Assembly: GCF_900115495.1 (NCBI RefSeq)
Contig: NZ_FOWR01000043.1
Location: 1-43,210, forward strand
Origin: Enterovibrio norvegicus DSM 15893
GTDB taxonomy: Bacteria > Pseudomonadota > Gammaproteobacteria > Enterobacterales > Vibrionaceae
Direction of reading: 5' to 3'
Length of the DNA: 43,210 nt
In this document: piece by piece, positions 1 through 7,945 of the stretch
Layout: each line of letters begins with the position of its first letter
Position numbering within the stretch: position 1 is the stretch's first letter
The notes under the pieces: model-generated
What the model was told of the DNA's origin: nothing
What the model saw: the letters and a program-made list of their open reading frames with translations, nothing else
The model's database searches: none
Translations under genes and position numbers: made by a program

Positions 1-31
1 AAGGGGGGAATGGTGACGTTTTCAAAGCCAG

Positions 32-63
32 AAAAAGAACGGGCGCGACATATAGTCGCGCCC
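32..63 (-). terminator. csrB Rho-independent terminator
   Basis: A perfect 9-bp GC-rich stem (41-49 with 55-63) has a 5-nt loop. On the minus strand it is followed by a T-rich run at 32-36. It closes the GGA-rich RNA. Confidence 0.9.
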
Positions 64-448
64 TGAGGTCTTACTTGCAGCTGTCCTGCTACGAAAGTGC
101 TCCCTGCATCATTCCTTGATCAGTGGCTGAATCCTTCAGCGTTTTCCTTATCTCTCCGTCCTGGAGGTGTCCTTCGGTCTTACCATGACCCATCGAGCTT
201 TCCTGTCTCGATTCTCGTCCTCATCCTGAGGGTGTCCTTAACTTCGTCCTGAAGTGATTCCTTAAGCCCCCATCCTGGGTTGTCCTAAGTGTCATCCTGA
301 CCGATAAAATTCCATTTCATCGCTACGGTTCCATCCATTCCCTATTCCGTCTTCCTTGCTAGTAACACAATCCTTGCGTTACCTGCTCATCCTGAGCAAC
401 CAAGTCCATGGTTTAGTTCCTGTTCCGTGTGTCAGTATCCTTCCGACA
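32..448 (-). ncRNA. csrB: CsrB regulatory RNA
   Basis: CsrB-type RNAs bind and sequester the post-transcriptional regulator CsrA through many GGA motifs in hairpin loops. Read on the minus strand, this interval carries about 20 AGGA motifs (seen as TCCT on the plus strand between 84 and 442), many as AGGATG, with no long reading frame. It ends in a GC-rich hairpin followed by a T-rich stretch and begins just downstream of a sigma70-like promoter. The length of about 415 nt is close to known CsrB RNAs. The position next to syd matches E. coli, where csrB also lies beside syd. The 5' end is inferred from the promoter and could be off by several bases. It could in principle be one of several Csr RNAs in a vibrio, but synteny favours csrB. 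Confidence 0.93.
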
Positions 449-454
449 CCGAGA

Positions 455-482
455 AGATTACGCTAACTGGAATTCTAAACAA
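455..482 (-). promoter_or_regulatory. Predicted csrB promoter
   Basis: On the minus strand there is a -35 TTGTTT (477-482), a 16-bp spacer and a -10 TAATCT (455-460). This predicts a start near 448, immediately before the first AGGA motif. The assignment is by motif only. Confidence 0.6.
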
Positions 483-615
483 GATACTGATTAGCGATCA
501 AAATCACATTTTTAATCCAGCCCAAAGACACTAACTGTAAGCTGTTGTATTTAAATTAAATAATTATCAAGCATGCGTAATAACCATAAAAGAAAGCATG
601 AAATACGTACGGTCT

Positions 616-633
616 TGTAAGAGATATCTCACA
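616..633. promoter_or_regulatory. GacA/UvrY/VarA-type box upstream of csrB
   Basis: The 18-bp sequence TGTAAGAGATATCTCACA is a near match to the TGTAAG-N6-CTTACA box bound by GacA-family response regulators (UvrY in E. coli, VarA in vibrios). It lies about 170 bp upstream of the predicted csrB start, the distance at which such boxes are usually found in Csr/Rsm RNA promoters. It differs from the palindrome at one half-site base. Confidence 0.75.
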
Positions 634-805
634 CCTCACCTCCCGTTTATCCCAACCCCACATTTGGCACATATTGATCTCGGTTACCTTTTGAACAATT
701 TTATGTCACTCCCAGTATCGAGCCACGCTTTTTTCACCACGAATGCACATGCTGAACTAATGTAGAAAGGGTGTCGTTTGGAAATATTACTGCGGGGAGA
801 TAACC

Positions 806-1039
806 ATGGAAGTGTTTACACACAATCTCGAAAGTCTTTTTCAACAACTCGGTTTACCGTCTGAGGGTGATGCAATTTCCTCCTTTATTGCAGACCACCC
901 TCTCACCGAAGATCAATCGCTGATATCTGCAGTATTTTGGACTGTCAGTCAGCGTCAATTCTTGGAAGAAGCACAGCTTCAAGATGCAGACTGGACAGAA
1001 CAAATAGATACTCTCGATACCCTGCTCAGAAAAACCTGA
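806..1039 (+). CDS. DUF2789 family small protein
   Basis: This 77-residue acidic protein resembles the DUF2789 family throughout: an N-terminal THNLESLFQQLGLPS segment, a central FIADH, and a C-terminal stretch with aromatic residues and LRKT near the end. The family is common in gammaproteobacteria and has no established function that I know of. It has no signal peptide or membrane segment and is probably cytoplasmic. The ATG is preceded by GGGGAG at good spacing. It stands alone on the plus strand between csrB and the next gene, with about 100 bp on its downstream side. The family call is from pattern recognition. Confidence 0.85.
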   Translation: MEVFTHNLESLFQQLGLPSEGDAISSFIADHPLTEDQSLISAVFWTVSQRQFLEEAQLQDADWTEQIDTLDTLLRKT

Positions 1040-1137
1040 CCCAACCTGCGATTATATGCTTCGTATTCGGCAACCTTTTCAATGTTTAGCGCTTCAGGTA
1101 ACGTGAACAGAAAAATCGTTAACGTAGGAAACCAAAG

Positions 1138-1419
1138 ATGCAAACGGACTATACCGCGATGCTCGAGCAAGCCATTCACTCTTTAATTGCTGATGGCAAA
1201 GAGCCTAGTGTCGCGTTGATAAAATCTCGCCTTACTGGCGCAGTTCCCATGCCGTTGATCATCAGTGCGTTGCAACGCTGGAAGAAAAATGGCGTGGTGC
1301 CAAAAATTGAAAAGGTATCAGTAGACAAGAGTGCAGAAGCACGTATTGCAGAGCTAGAGCAGCAAGTTAGTACACTAACAGAACGGATAGAGGCGCTGGA
1401 AAAGCGCTTCATCGAGTAA
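1138..1419 (+). CDS. Small protein with KfrA-like N-terminus and C-terminal coiled coil
   Basis: This 93-residue protein is of unknown function. Residues 1-50 look like a small helical domain similar to the N-terminal region of KfrA-type DNA-binding proteins (AIHSLIADGKEPSVALIKSRL). Residues about 65-92 form a heptad-rich coiled coil (ARIAELEQQVSTLTERIEALEKRF). A DNA-binding or dimeric scaffold role is possible but is inference. The start ATG follows AGGAAACCAAAG, with AGGA a little far but usable. It is convergent with the Zn-ribbon gene: the two stop codons abut at 1419/1420 with no terminator between them, so the 3' ends must overlap. Confidence 0.75.
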   Translation: MQTDYTAMLEQAIHSLIADGKEPSVALIKSRLTGAVPMPLIISALQRWKKNGVVPKIEKVSVDKSAEARIAELEQQVSTLTERIEALEKRFIE

Positions 1420-2193
1420 TCACTGAAAGTCCCAAGACAGGTTTGACACGATACGGCAATCATCGCACTTAAAGTGGAAAACATCATGTATCGGTGAATC
1501 GAGACGCCAATCGCCGCCACACTTGGGACATTTCCGTTCAAGTTCAGACTCTGCACTATCACCACCCACGCGATATTGATAGTAGTACGTAGGTACCTTC
1601 GTTAAATACTCAATACGCCCACGAATGTCCCACCCTTTACGAAACAATCTACTGTCAGCATCTTGGATTTCAGCGAGAGCTGCATACTCAGCATTGAACG
1701 AACCTGCCATTTGAATCTCATCGCAAGCCTGCCATTCCGTTTGCCATTTCACTACCGCTTTATGATCGCCATTGAAGGTAGCTGGAAGTCGATGTAAAGG
1801 AATGGGTAATAAGGTTTCACCACAACGAAGCGGTGAGCAAGTGTGCACATAAGTGGTATAAAGCACCTGCCAGCTGCGTGGCGTGTCTTCCGCACTGGCT
1901 TCTGAATTGATGTCTCGGCCAAGCACTTTCATTTTGGGTGAAAGCAAAGAGGCTTCAGACAATTGGCGAATCTTTAACGCGACTTGTGGGCTATGAAACT
2001 TCGGGTTCAAACTGTCTTTTTCAGGACAAACCGCACGTACATGAAATTGCCCATCCCCCATCACCATAGGAAACTCACGCCCTAACACCTGTCCGTTATA
2101 CCTCAACGCATCCATCAAGCCATTCACAGCCAGATCGACGGCTGAAACAGTGGTGTCATCAAAACACTCAAACGTCAGTTCTACAACGTACAT
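1420..2193 (-). CDS. Zn-ribbon-containing protein (DUF2310 type)
   Basis: This 257-residue protein starts MYVVELTFECFDD and has a C-terminal zinc ribbon with two Cys pairs (CPKCGGDW and later FKCDDCRIVSNLSWDF), probably a nucleic-acid or protein contact module. It resembles the DUF2310 group of gammaproteobacterial zinc-ribbon proteins of unknown function. The start at 2193 is preferred over an upstream in-frame start at 2271 because GGAGGT lies just ahead of it and because the longer form would run far into syd. Only 4 bp separate it from the syd stop, so the two are probably co-transcribed and translationally linked. The body contains a further CSPLRCGE segment that could be an extra metal site. 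Confidence 0.85.
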   Translation of the reverse strand: MYVVELTFECFDDTTVSAVDLAVNGLMDALRYNGQVLGREFPMVMGDGQFHVRAVCPEKDSLNPKFHSPQVALKIRQLSEASLLSPKMKVLGRDINSEASAEDTPRSWQVLYTTYVHTCSPLRCGETLLPIPLHRLPATFNGDHKAVVKWQTEWQACDEIQMAGSFNAEYAALAEIQDADSRLFRKGWDIRGRIEYLTKVPTYYYQYRVGGDSAESELERKCPKCGGDWRLDSPIHDVFHFKCDDCRIVSNLSWDFQ

Positions 2194-2197
2194 GGCG

Positions 2198-2743
2198 TTA
2201 CACCTCCGGCGAGAGATGTTGAAGAAAGGTTTCAACGTTGGGCGCGAGCACATCACGGATCTTAGTGCCAATGCGCTCTTTGATGACTTCGCCCGTGACG
2301 TTACAGATGGAAATTACATCCAGCTCATCATCCGTCGCAGCAATAAACACGGTTGGGTTTTGCTTCAAACGCTTTTGCATCAACAAATGCCCCAACATGT
2401 TCTCTTGCAAGCGTGGTAAGTCTTCATCGCTCCACACTTGAATCAGTTCCAGGCTCAGGCCTTCAAATTGCGCCGTCATGTCGCCGCAATAGAGACCCGC
2501 GTAAAAAGAGATCACATCTTCATGCAGAGAAATGCCTATCCCCTCTTCAACATTACTGAAATCGGCGAACGCATCACGTTGAATAGGTTGCCAAATCACC
2601 ACATCATCCGTCTCTTGCACAATGCACGGCGATGCTAAGCCAATATATGCATCACTTTGCGGCTTTGAGCCATGTTGTTCGTTCCACGCAGAGACAAAGC
2701 GCTCGCTGAATGACCAAAGCGCGTGAGTGACAGAGTGATTCAT
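2198..2743 (-). CDS. syd: Syd, SecY-interacting protein
   Basis: Syd is a peripheral inner-membrane protein that interacts with SecY and is thought to check translocon assembly. The 181-residue product equals the usual length and matches the family along its length, including GLASPCI near the N-terminus, YCGDMTAQFEGLSL, the LQENMLGHLLMQKRLK block and the ELDVISICNVTGEV block. The ATG at 2743 is chosen because the in-frame TTG six bases upstream gives a non-family extension and AGGA sits about 10 bp before the ATG. It is divergent from queF and is followed 4 bp later by the Zn-ribbon gene. Neighbouring csrB and queF reproduce the E. coli arrangement. Confidence 0.95.
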   Translation of the reverse strand: MNHSVTHALWSFSERFVSAWNEQHGSKPQSDAYIGLASPCIVQETDDVVIWQPIQRDAFADFSNVEEGIGISLHEDVISFYAGLYCGDMTAQFEGLSLELIQVWSDEDLPRLQENMLGHLLMQKRLKQNPTVFIAATDDELDVISICNVTGEVIKERIGTKIRDVLAPNVETFLQHLSPEV

Positions 2744-2805
2744 TAGCAAGATTCCTCAAGATTCAGTAAACTTTGCGCATTCTAATCGATCCGTGGCAAA
2801 ACCGT

Positions 2806-3651
2806 ATGAGCAAATATCAAGATGCAAAAGAACTTGCTGGCCTGACGCTAGGTCAGAAAACGGACTATCAGGAGCATTATGCCCCTGAGCTTTTACAACC
2901 TGTTCCACGAAGCCTTAACCGCGACGATCTCGATATGGGAGAGACGCTGCCTTTTACCGGTTACGATGTTTGGACACTTTACGAACTGTCTTGGCTTAAC
3001 GCAAAAGGTTTGCCTCAAGTGGCAATCGGCGAAGTGCGCCTGCCTGCAACCAGCCCAAACTTAATTGAATCCAAGTCATTCAAGCTTTACCTCAACAGCT
3101 TTAACCAGACAAAATTTAAAAACTGGCAAGAAGTGGTCGACACTTTAGCGAAAGATTTGTCAGCGTGTGCTGGCGAAGATGTCGACGTGACCATTCTTCC
3201 AGTGGAAGAATTCACCAACACACCCGTGGTTGCTTTCGGCGGCGAGAACATTGATGAGCAAGACATCACGATTGATGACTATGTATTCGATTCTCGCCTA
3301 CTGAAAGGTGCCGCAGACGGCCCGATGGTAAGCGAAACCCTTAACAGTAACCTGTTAAAATCAAACTGCCTGATCACCAGCCAGCCTGATTGGGGTTCAG
3401 TGCGTATTGCTTACAAAGGCAAACGCATCAACCGCGAAAAATTGCTGCGTTACATCGTGTCTTTCCGCAGTCACAACGAATTTCACGAGCAATGTGTTGA
3501 ACGTATTTTCACGGATATCATGAAATACTGCCAACCAGAGTTGCTAACGGTTTACGCGCGTTACACACGTCGCGGCGGCTTAGACATTAACCCATACCGT
3601 ACTAACATGGGTAAAACACCAAGCGAAAATAATCGACTCGCTCGACAATAA
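2806..3651 (+). CDS. queF: NADPH-dependent 7-cyano-7-deazaguanine reductase QueF
   Basis: QueF reduces preQ0 to preQ1 with NADPH in the queuosine tRNA modification pathway. The 281-residue length is that of the long (type II, YqcD-like) form with two tunnelling-fold halves. The N-terminal half carries the substrate-recognition stretch [13 protein letters not shown]. The C-terminal half carries [12 protein letters not shown], with the catalytic Cys that forms the thioimide with preQ0 and the nearby Asp, followed by [16 protein letters not shown]. The ATG at 2806 ([10 protein letters not shown]) is chosen over an upstream TTG because it gives the family N-terminus. It is divergent from syd with a gap of about 60 bp. 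I see no preQ1 riboswitch in that short gap. Confidence 0.96.
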   Translation: MSKYQDAKELAGLTLGQKTDYQEHYAPELLQPVPRSLNRDDLDMGETLPFTGYDVWTLYELSWLNAKGLPQVAIGEVRLPATSPNLIESKSFKLYLNSFNQTKFKNWQEVVDTLAKDLSACAGEDVDVTILPVEEFTNTPVVAFGGENIDEQDITIDDYVFDSRLLKGAADGPMVSETLNSNLLKSNCLITSQPDWGSVRIAYKGKRINREKLLRYIVSFRSHNEFHEQCVERIFTDIMKYCQPELLTVYARYTRRGGLDINPYRTNMGKTPSENNRLARQ

Positions 3652-3659
3652 CTGAACGA

Positions 3660-3729
3660 CTGGCCTGTTTATCACCCCGACCAACACTCGCTGAATAAGC
3701 ATGTTGAGGTTACTGGGTAAACAGGCCAG
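3660..3729. repeat. Perfect 12-bp inverted repeat with long loop after queF
   Basis: CTGGCCTGTTTA at 3660-3671 is the exact reverse complement of TAAACAGGCCAG at 3718-3729. The match extends weakly inward (TCACCC against GGGT). The loop is about 46 nt and there is no T-run after the stem, so it is not a standard terminator. It fills the gap between queF and the TPR/GGDEF gene and would fold in RNA from either strand. Confidence 0.7.
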
Positions 3730-3756
3730 ATTCACTTCCAACGACAAGAAACCAAC

Positions 3757-6027
3757 ATGCGATTATTGCCAACCGCACTGCTCTTTTTTTCAATGCTGTT
3801 CAGCCTGAATGGACAAGCAAGGATGTATTCCCCCCCTATTCTTTCTGAAGCAGAAGAAATGGTGGTGACGGCCCCTGAACAAGCGTTAGAAATCACCGAA
3901 CGATATTTAGAGCAGCGCCGTTTATCGAAAGCGACTAATCGCCCACACAGCAACAACGAAACAGATCGTTCTATTCGCACCCCATTAAACACCGTTCACG
4001 CCTACCTCATTATAGGTAAAGCACAAAGTACTCTGGGTGATCACAATGCCACATGGGAAGCCCTTGCGACAGCAAGAAGCATGGTCGAAAAAAACAGCTT
4101 AAAGCTCGCAGAGCTTGAGCTTCTCTTCACAGAAGCCTCTGTGCTGTACTATCTCGATGAAGACAAACAAGCAGCAAAAAAGGCGCTTGAAACCGTCATC
4201 AGCGAAATTGGAAAGCGCGACCCTAAACGTGCAAATACCATTGCCAACCTGACATTCGAAGCGTTGTTGCTTAATGCCATCATCACGTCAGAAACGAACC
4301 ACAGTGCTGAGACGATCGCGCAATTCGATGCAGTAAAAAATGAACTGGGTGATACGCCTGAATTAAAGCAAAAGACACGATATCAAATTGCACTCGGTAA
4401 CTACTTCCTAAACGAAAAATCTTACGAGCGCGCGCTGTCTGAATTACTCAGTGCCTATTGGCTCGCCAGCGAAAATGACTTCGCCATTCAAATTGCCAGT
4501 GCCAACGTTTCTCTGACCAAGCTTTATCAACAGCAAGGTGTACTCGACAAGGCATTACAACACGCCAACCAAGCCGCTGAGTTTTACGAGAACTTTGATT
4601 TAGTCCGAGGCTTGTCTGAAGCACAAACCCTACTCGCTGATATTTACAGTCAACAAGGGCGATATAATTTTGCGCTGGTGCATTATTTCAATGCGCTCGA
4701 CATTGAACAATTGCTCGATCGTACTAAAAACATTGCCAGCATCAACGTATCAATCGCCAGTACTTACCTTAAGTTGCTCAGATATAAGCAAGCAGAAGAG
4801 TACGTAGCGAATGCCATTGAAATCGCAGAAAAGGCCGTACTCACTCGCCCACTGACAAAAGCCTACATTCTTCAAGGTGAACTGGCAGTCATTACTCAAA
4901 TGCCTGATGTCGCCATTGATGCATTGAAGAAAGCCTTCGGCGGTGCAGAAGTCTTGCGTGACCGCACCCTCATGCTTGAGTGCCTTTCTCGCCTTTCCCG
5001 AGCTTACGAGCAAAAAGGGGAGTATCAGAAAGCGCTCGAAATTCAACGTCGCTATGACCAAATCAGCCGTCGAAGTGAAAACCGCCGACAAATTCTTGAA
5101 GCCGAGTCATTCATAGAACGTCAACGCGTGATCGAGCGCCAACTGCAACTTGATGATATTGAACGCCGACAAGGTGAAAACGTCAGCTCCTTGGTAGAAC
5201 AGAAGAAAATTAACCTTTTCTTGCTGGGCAGTTTAAGCGTCATTTTATTGGTGTTGATTTTACGCCATCGCGCCGCTAACCAACGACTTGGTGAACTGCA
5301 AGATTTACGTAAAGCGCTTTACACCCACCCTCGCAGTGGGCTACGAAACCTGCGAATGCTCAATGACAGGCTATCGAATTCACTGGCGAAAACCAGTGCC
5401 AACTTTGAACAGTGGTATTTGGGTGAGATGATCCACGAGCCACTCAGTGACAAACTGAGTTTTGCCATGTTTGAAGTGCCTTTCTTGAAAGTGGTGTATC
5501 TCCAGCATGGCTACCATCAAGGTCTAGAATTGGAACGCGAACTGGGTGACTACCTTGTGTCTCAGATATCTGACCCCGCACGCGTGTATCATTTTTCTGA
5601 TGCCATGTTTATCTACATCGAGCCAGATTCCGTCACACTCAACGACCCTGATAAAATGGCAAAAAGAATTCAATCCATGGTGAATGATTTTGTCGTTCAC
5701 GCGAAATTGGATGACGTGGATGATCGTCTTCGTATTGGTATGGCGGATTACCCATTTTTGCCTCGCGCATTTACATCAATCAATGACAAAGAACTCATCG
5801 ATATTCTCTTAATGGCCACCAGCGCCGCGCGCCAAGCCTGTAAGGCTGAACAAACCAGTCAATGGGTACATTTAAGCGCAATTGAATCCACACCCGCAGC
5901 ATGTTTTGCCAATACCAATGTGCGAAAAGCCTGCTTTGACGCCATTGGTTCTGGCTTAATTAAGGTTAAAACTTCAGCAAGCGAAGGCATTAACTGGCAG
6001 ACGCTTCACGAATCTGACAAAAATTAG
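3757..6027 (+). CDS. Secreted/membrane TPR protein with degenerate GGDEF domain
   Basis: The protein has 756 residues. Residues 1-22 form a signal peptide (MRLLPTALLFFSMLFSLNGQA). Residues about 60-440 are helical repeats of TPR type, with clear units around ALSELLSAYWLASENDFA and RYNFALVHYFNALDIEQL, and would be periplasmic. A coiled-coil segment follows, then one membrane span near 486-502 (INLFLLGSLSVILLVLIL) and a cytoplasmic domain from about 530 that aligns with GGDEF. The signature is lost (YHFSDAMF where RxGGDEF is expected) and no RxxD inhibitory site is visible, so cyclase activity is unlikely. The architecture recalls the V. cholerae CdgG-like degenerate GGDEF proteins encoded near queF. 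A role as a c-di-GMP effector or partner is inference. The ribosome binding site is weak (AAGAAA). Confidence 0.88.
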   Translation: MRLLPTALLFFSMLFSLNGQARMYSPPILSEAEEMVVTAPEQALEITERYLEQRRLSKATNRPHSNNETDRSIRTPLNTVHAYLIIGKAQSTLGDHNATWEALATARSMVEKNSLKLAELELLFTEASVLYYLDEDKQAAKKALETVISEIGKRDPKRANTIANLTFEALLLNAIITSETNHSAETIAQFDAVKNELGDTPELKQKTRYQIALGNYFLNEKSYERALSELLSAYWLASENDFAIQIASANVSLTKLYQQQGVLDKALQHANQAAEFYENFDLVRGLSEAQTLLADIYSQQGRYNFALVHYFNALDIEQLLDRTKNIASINVSIASTYLKLLRYKQAEEYVANAIEIAEKAVLTRPLTKAYILQGELAVITQMPDVAIDALKKAFGGAEVLRDRTLMLECLSRLSRAYEQKGEYQKALEIQRRYDQISRRSENRRQILEAESFIERQRVIERQLQLDDIERRQGENVSSLVEQKKINLFLLGSLSVILLVLILRHRAANQRLGELQDLRKALYTHPRSGLRNLRMLNDRLSNSLAKTSANFEQWYLGEMIHEPLSDKLSFAMFEVPFLKVVYLQHGYHQGLELERELGDYLVSQISDPARVYHFSDAMFIYIEPDSVTLNDPDKMAKRIQSMVNDFVVHAKLDDVDDRLRIGMADYPFLPRAFTSINDKELIDILLMATSAARQACKAEQTSQWVHLSAIESTPAACFANTNVRKACFDAIGSGLIKVKTSASEGINWQTLHESDKN

Positions 6028-6075
6028 CGCCAGCTTATTGATAACCATAGTAATAAACCGTTATAGCTAGAGGCT

Positions 6076-6098
6076 GTGCCTGTAACTTTTTCAGGCAC
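6076..6098. repeat. Hairpin with T-rich loop between the two GGDEF genes
   Basis: GTGCCTG (6076-6082) pairs with CAGGCAC (6092-6098) across a 9-nt loop that contains five Ts. No T-run follows on either strand, so termination is doubtful. It could be a leader hairpin of the downstream gene. Confidence 0.4.
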
Positions 6099-6157
6099 GA
6101 CACCCTGTATTCAGTGAGTTTTTCACTGTGCGTTGTTTGGAGCCGTCGTCGAGTTTT

Positions 6158-7714
6158 ATGTCCAACTTCTCATCAGATGAAGAAGTCATCACACTGAAAG
6201 AAAAGTTGCAGCATTCTCAGCTGGTGTTCCGAGATTTAGCCCTTAAATCTCGGCGCGAGACGACGATCCTGAAAAGGTTAATCTCCCGACTGATTGCCGC
6301 TTCACAAGCGCAAGATGATCCATTGCTCCATGAGCGACTGTCTCAGATTCGCCGAGAACTTGAAGCGCAAGATGATGTCAGTCGAATAATTCCTCAGCTC
6401 GCATTGGTGGAGCGAATGGTCAACCGACATACTCATACTCAGAAAAAAGCCAGCGATGCCCTAGAATGCCAATTTCAGCAAAGCGGTGAGACCCTCAAAT
6501 GCTTAACAGGCTTACCCGCACAGCTAAAGCGTGACCTTCGAAACTTACTTCAAAGTTCCGGCTCGGAAAGCAAAAGCAGCACAGATAAGATAGTGGCATT
6601 GCTTCAACTCTATGAACGTGCACTCAAATTGCTCTCTCTGCCATCGAACGGATTGTCTGCCAAAGAACTCCTGAATATTGACCGCATCTCTCAGCTTTCA
6701 AGTGAACTTCAGCACTTGATCACTGAGTTAGATTTCGATGATGAAGTGGGTGATCGCCTGCTAGACATCCGCAATAGACTCTTGCTGTCGCCCGATGCAC
6801 AAACCTTGCTTGAGCTGACATTAGAATCGGTGCAGCTCATTCTGGATGGCACACGTAACGAGAGAAAAGCCTCTCAAGCTTTTTTGTCGCAATTGAATGA
6901 AGATCTATCAATTCTCCAGCGCCACAACGGCCGCTCTATCGACAACTCTCAAACCATCTCCACCCAACGTAGCGCCTTTAACGAAGAATTAGCGTCTTCC
7001 GTGAACGCCATCGAAACACACCTTGAGGAAGCCGAATCGTTAGAGCAAGTAAGGCCTCACCTTTCTCAAGTCGCAGTGAATCTGTCATCGCTCGTTGCAA
7101 GAAACAAAGAACTGGAAGAGCGTGAACAACAGCTACTAGAACAACTCAAACACAACGACCAAAAACTGGAAGCGCTTTACCAGCAAACCATGGATTACCG
7201 TCGTCGTTTAGGTGACCAAGAACGAAAATTGCTGCTCGATCCGCTGACCAAGGTGTACAACCGCGCCGCTCTTGATGATCGTTTAGAACATGAGTACCGC
7301 TGCTGGTTGAGGTATCAAACGCCATTTTGCCTAGCCATGATCGACATCGACCACTTTAAAAGCGTGAATGACACCTACGGGCATTTAGTGGGTGATAAAG
7401 TGCTCAAGGTCGTTGCTCGCTCCATTCACCAATGCCTTCGAGACACCGACTTCATTGCGCGATTTGGTGGCGAAGAATTCGTGGTATTGCTTCCAGATGC
7501 AAAACCCGAAGAACGTGAAGAAATGCTCAATAATGTACGAGAAACCGTGTCCAAACTTCCCTTCAAGTTTAAGGACAGCCGTCTCACTGTCACCGTGTCC
7601 ATCGGCGCAAGCATGTTCCAAGACGGCGACAGCACGGTGACCGTGCTAGAACGCTCGGATGGCGCACTCTACAACGCAAAAAATAATGGCCGCAACAAGC
7701 TAATTTGGGCATAA
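6158..7714 (+). CDS. Diguanylate cyclase, cytoplasmic coiled-coil plus GGEEF
   Basis: The product is 518 residues from the ATG at 6158. The first 350 residues or so are helical with long coiled coils (ARNKELEEREQQLLEQL) and no membrane span. The C-terminal 165 residues are a complete GGDEF domain: DPLTKVYNRAALDDRL, DIDHFKSVNDTYGH, the inhibitory site RDTD (428-431) and the active site GGEEF (437-441). It should make cyclic di-GMP from two GTP and be product-inhibited. A GTG start at 6128 would add 10 residues. I prefer MSNFSSDEEV because the longer N-terminus is not helix-like, but neither start has a strong ribosome binding site. It lies just after the degenerate GGDEF gene and may act with it. 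The N-terminus resembles that of some Vibrio cytoplasmic cyclases. Confidence 0.92.
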   Translation: MSNFSSDEEVITLKEKLQHSQLVFRDLALKSRRETTILKRLISRLIAASQAQDDPLLHERLSQIRRELEAQDDVSRIIPQLALVERMVNRHTHTQKKASDALECQFQQSGETLKCLTGLPAQLKRDLRNLLQSSGSESKSSTDKIVALLQLYERALKLLSLPSNGLSAKELLNIDRISQLSSELQHLITELDFDDEVGDRLLDIRNRLLLSPDAQTLLELTLESVQLILDGTRNERKASQAFLSQLNEDLSILQRHNGRSIDNSQTISTQRSAFNEELASSVNAIETHLEEAESLEQVRPHLSQVAVNLSSLVARNKELEEREQQLLEQLKHNDQKLEALYQQTMDYRRRLGDQERKLLLDPLTKVYNRAALDDRLEHEYRCWLRYQTPFCLAMIDIDHFKSVNDTYGHLVGDKVLKVVARSIHQCLRDTDFIARFGGEEFVVLLPDAKPEEREEMLNNVRETVSKLPFKFKDSRLTVTVSIGASMFQDGDSTVTVLERSDGALYNAKNNGRNKLIWA

Positions 7715-7740
7715 CAGCACTGTCAATGGCAGTGCTGTTT
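7713..7740 (+). terminator. Hairpin terminator after the diguanylate cyclase gene
   Basis: A perfect 10-bp stem (7713-7722 with 7730-7739) overlaps the stop codon, with a 7-nt loop. Only three Ts follow, so termination may be partial. Confidence 0.6.
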
Positions 7741-7813
7741 ACCCCTCCCCTCGCTCTCTCCCGCCACCCGCTTTTTTCTATTGATAACTGGATAAACTAA
7801 AAGTCTGTGTGTA

Positions 7814-7867
7814 TGGTTAATTAACACACTGATTTTTATAACAATGAAAGTGTTGATTAATTAACCA
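7814..7867. repeat. Long AT-rich inverted repeat upstream of ppnN
   Basis: The left arm at 7814-7830 begins TGGTTAATTAA and ends CACACT. The right arm at 7849-7867 is its reverse complement apart from a two-base insertion near the middle. Each arm itself contains the palindrome TTAATTAA. The 18-bp centre includes TTTTTATAAC, which could be part of a promoter. It lies 79 bp before the ppnN start and looks like a double operator or a cruciform, not a terminator. Confidence 0.6.
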
Positions 7868-7945
7868 CCTGTAATCTTCATTGAAATAAAATTCTTAGGG
7901 TCCCCCTCTAATACAAAGTGTGTTTTCTCTGCACAGGAGGTGACT

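Larger units (their letters stand above)
449..805. other. Intergenic control region between csrB and the DUF2789 gene
   Basis: This gene-free stretch of about 360 bp holds the csrB promoter (455-482) and the GacA-type box (616-633). Much of it (about 480-610) is AT-rich, as is usual for a csrB upstream region. No second RNA gene or convincing plus-strand promoter was recognised. The last bases hold a GGGGAG ribosome binding site for the gene at 806. Confidence 0.6.

Noticed and set aside
2150-2638. Several plus-strand reading frames inside syd and the Zn-ribbon gene
   Set aside because: They are antisense to well-conserved genes, lack ribosome binding sites and show no family features.
2744-2805. 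preQ1 riboswitch before queF
   Set aside because: The queF leader in this short divergent gap is too short and shows no conserved pseudoknot pattern.
6128-6157. GTG start adding ten residues to the diguanylate cyclase
   Set aside because: No better ribosome binding site than the ATG at 6158, and the added sequence is not helix-like as the rest is. It cannot be fully excluded.
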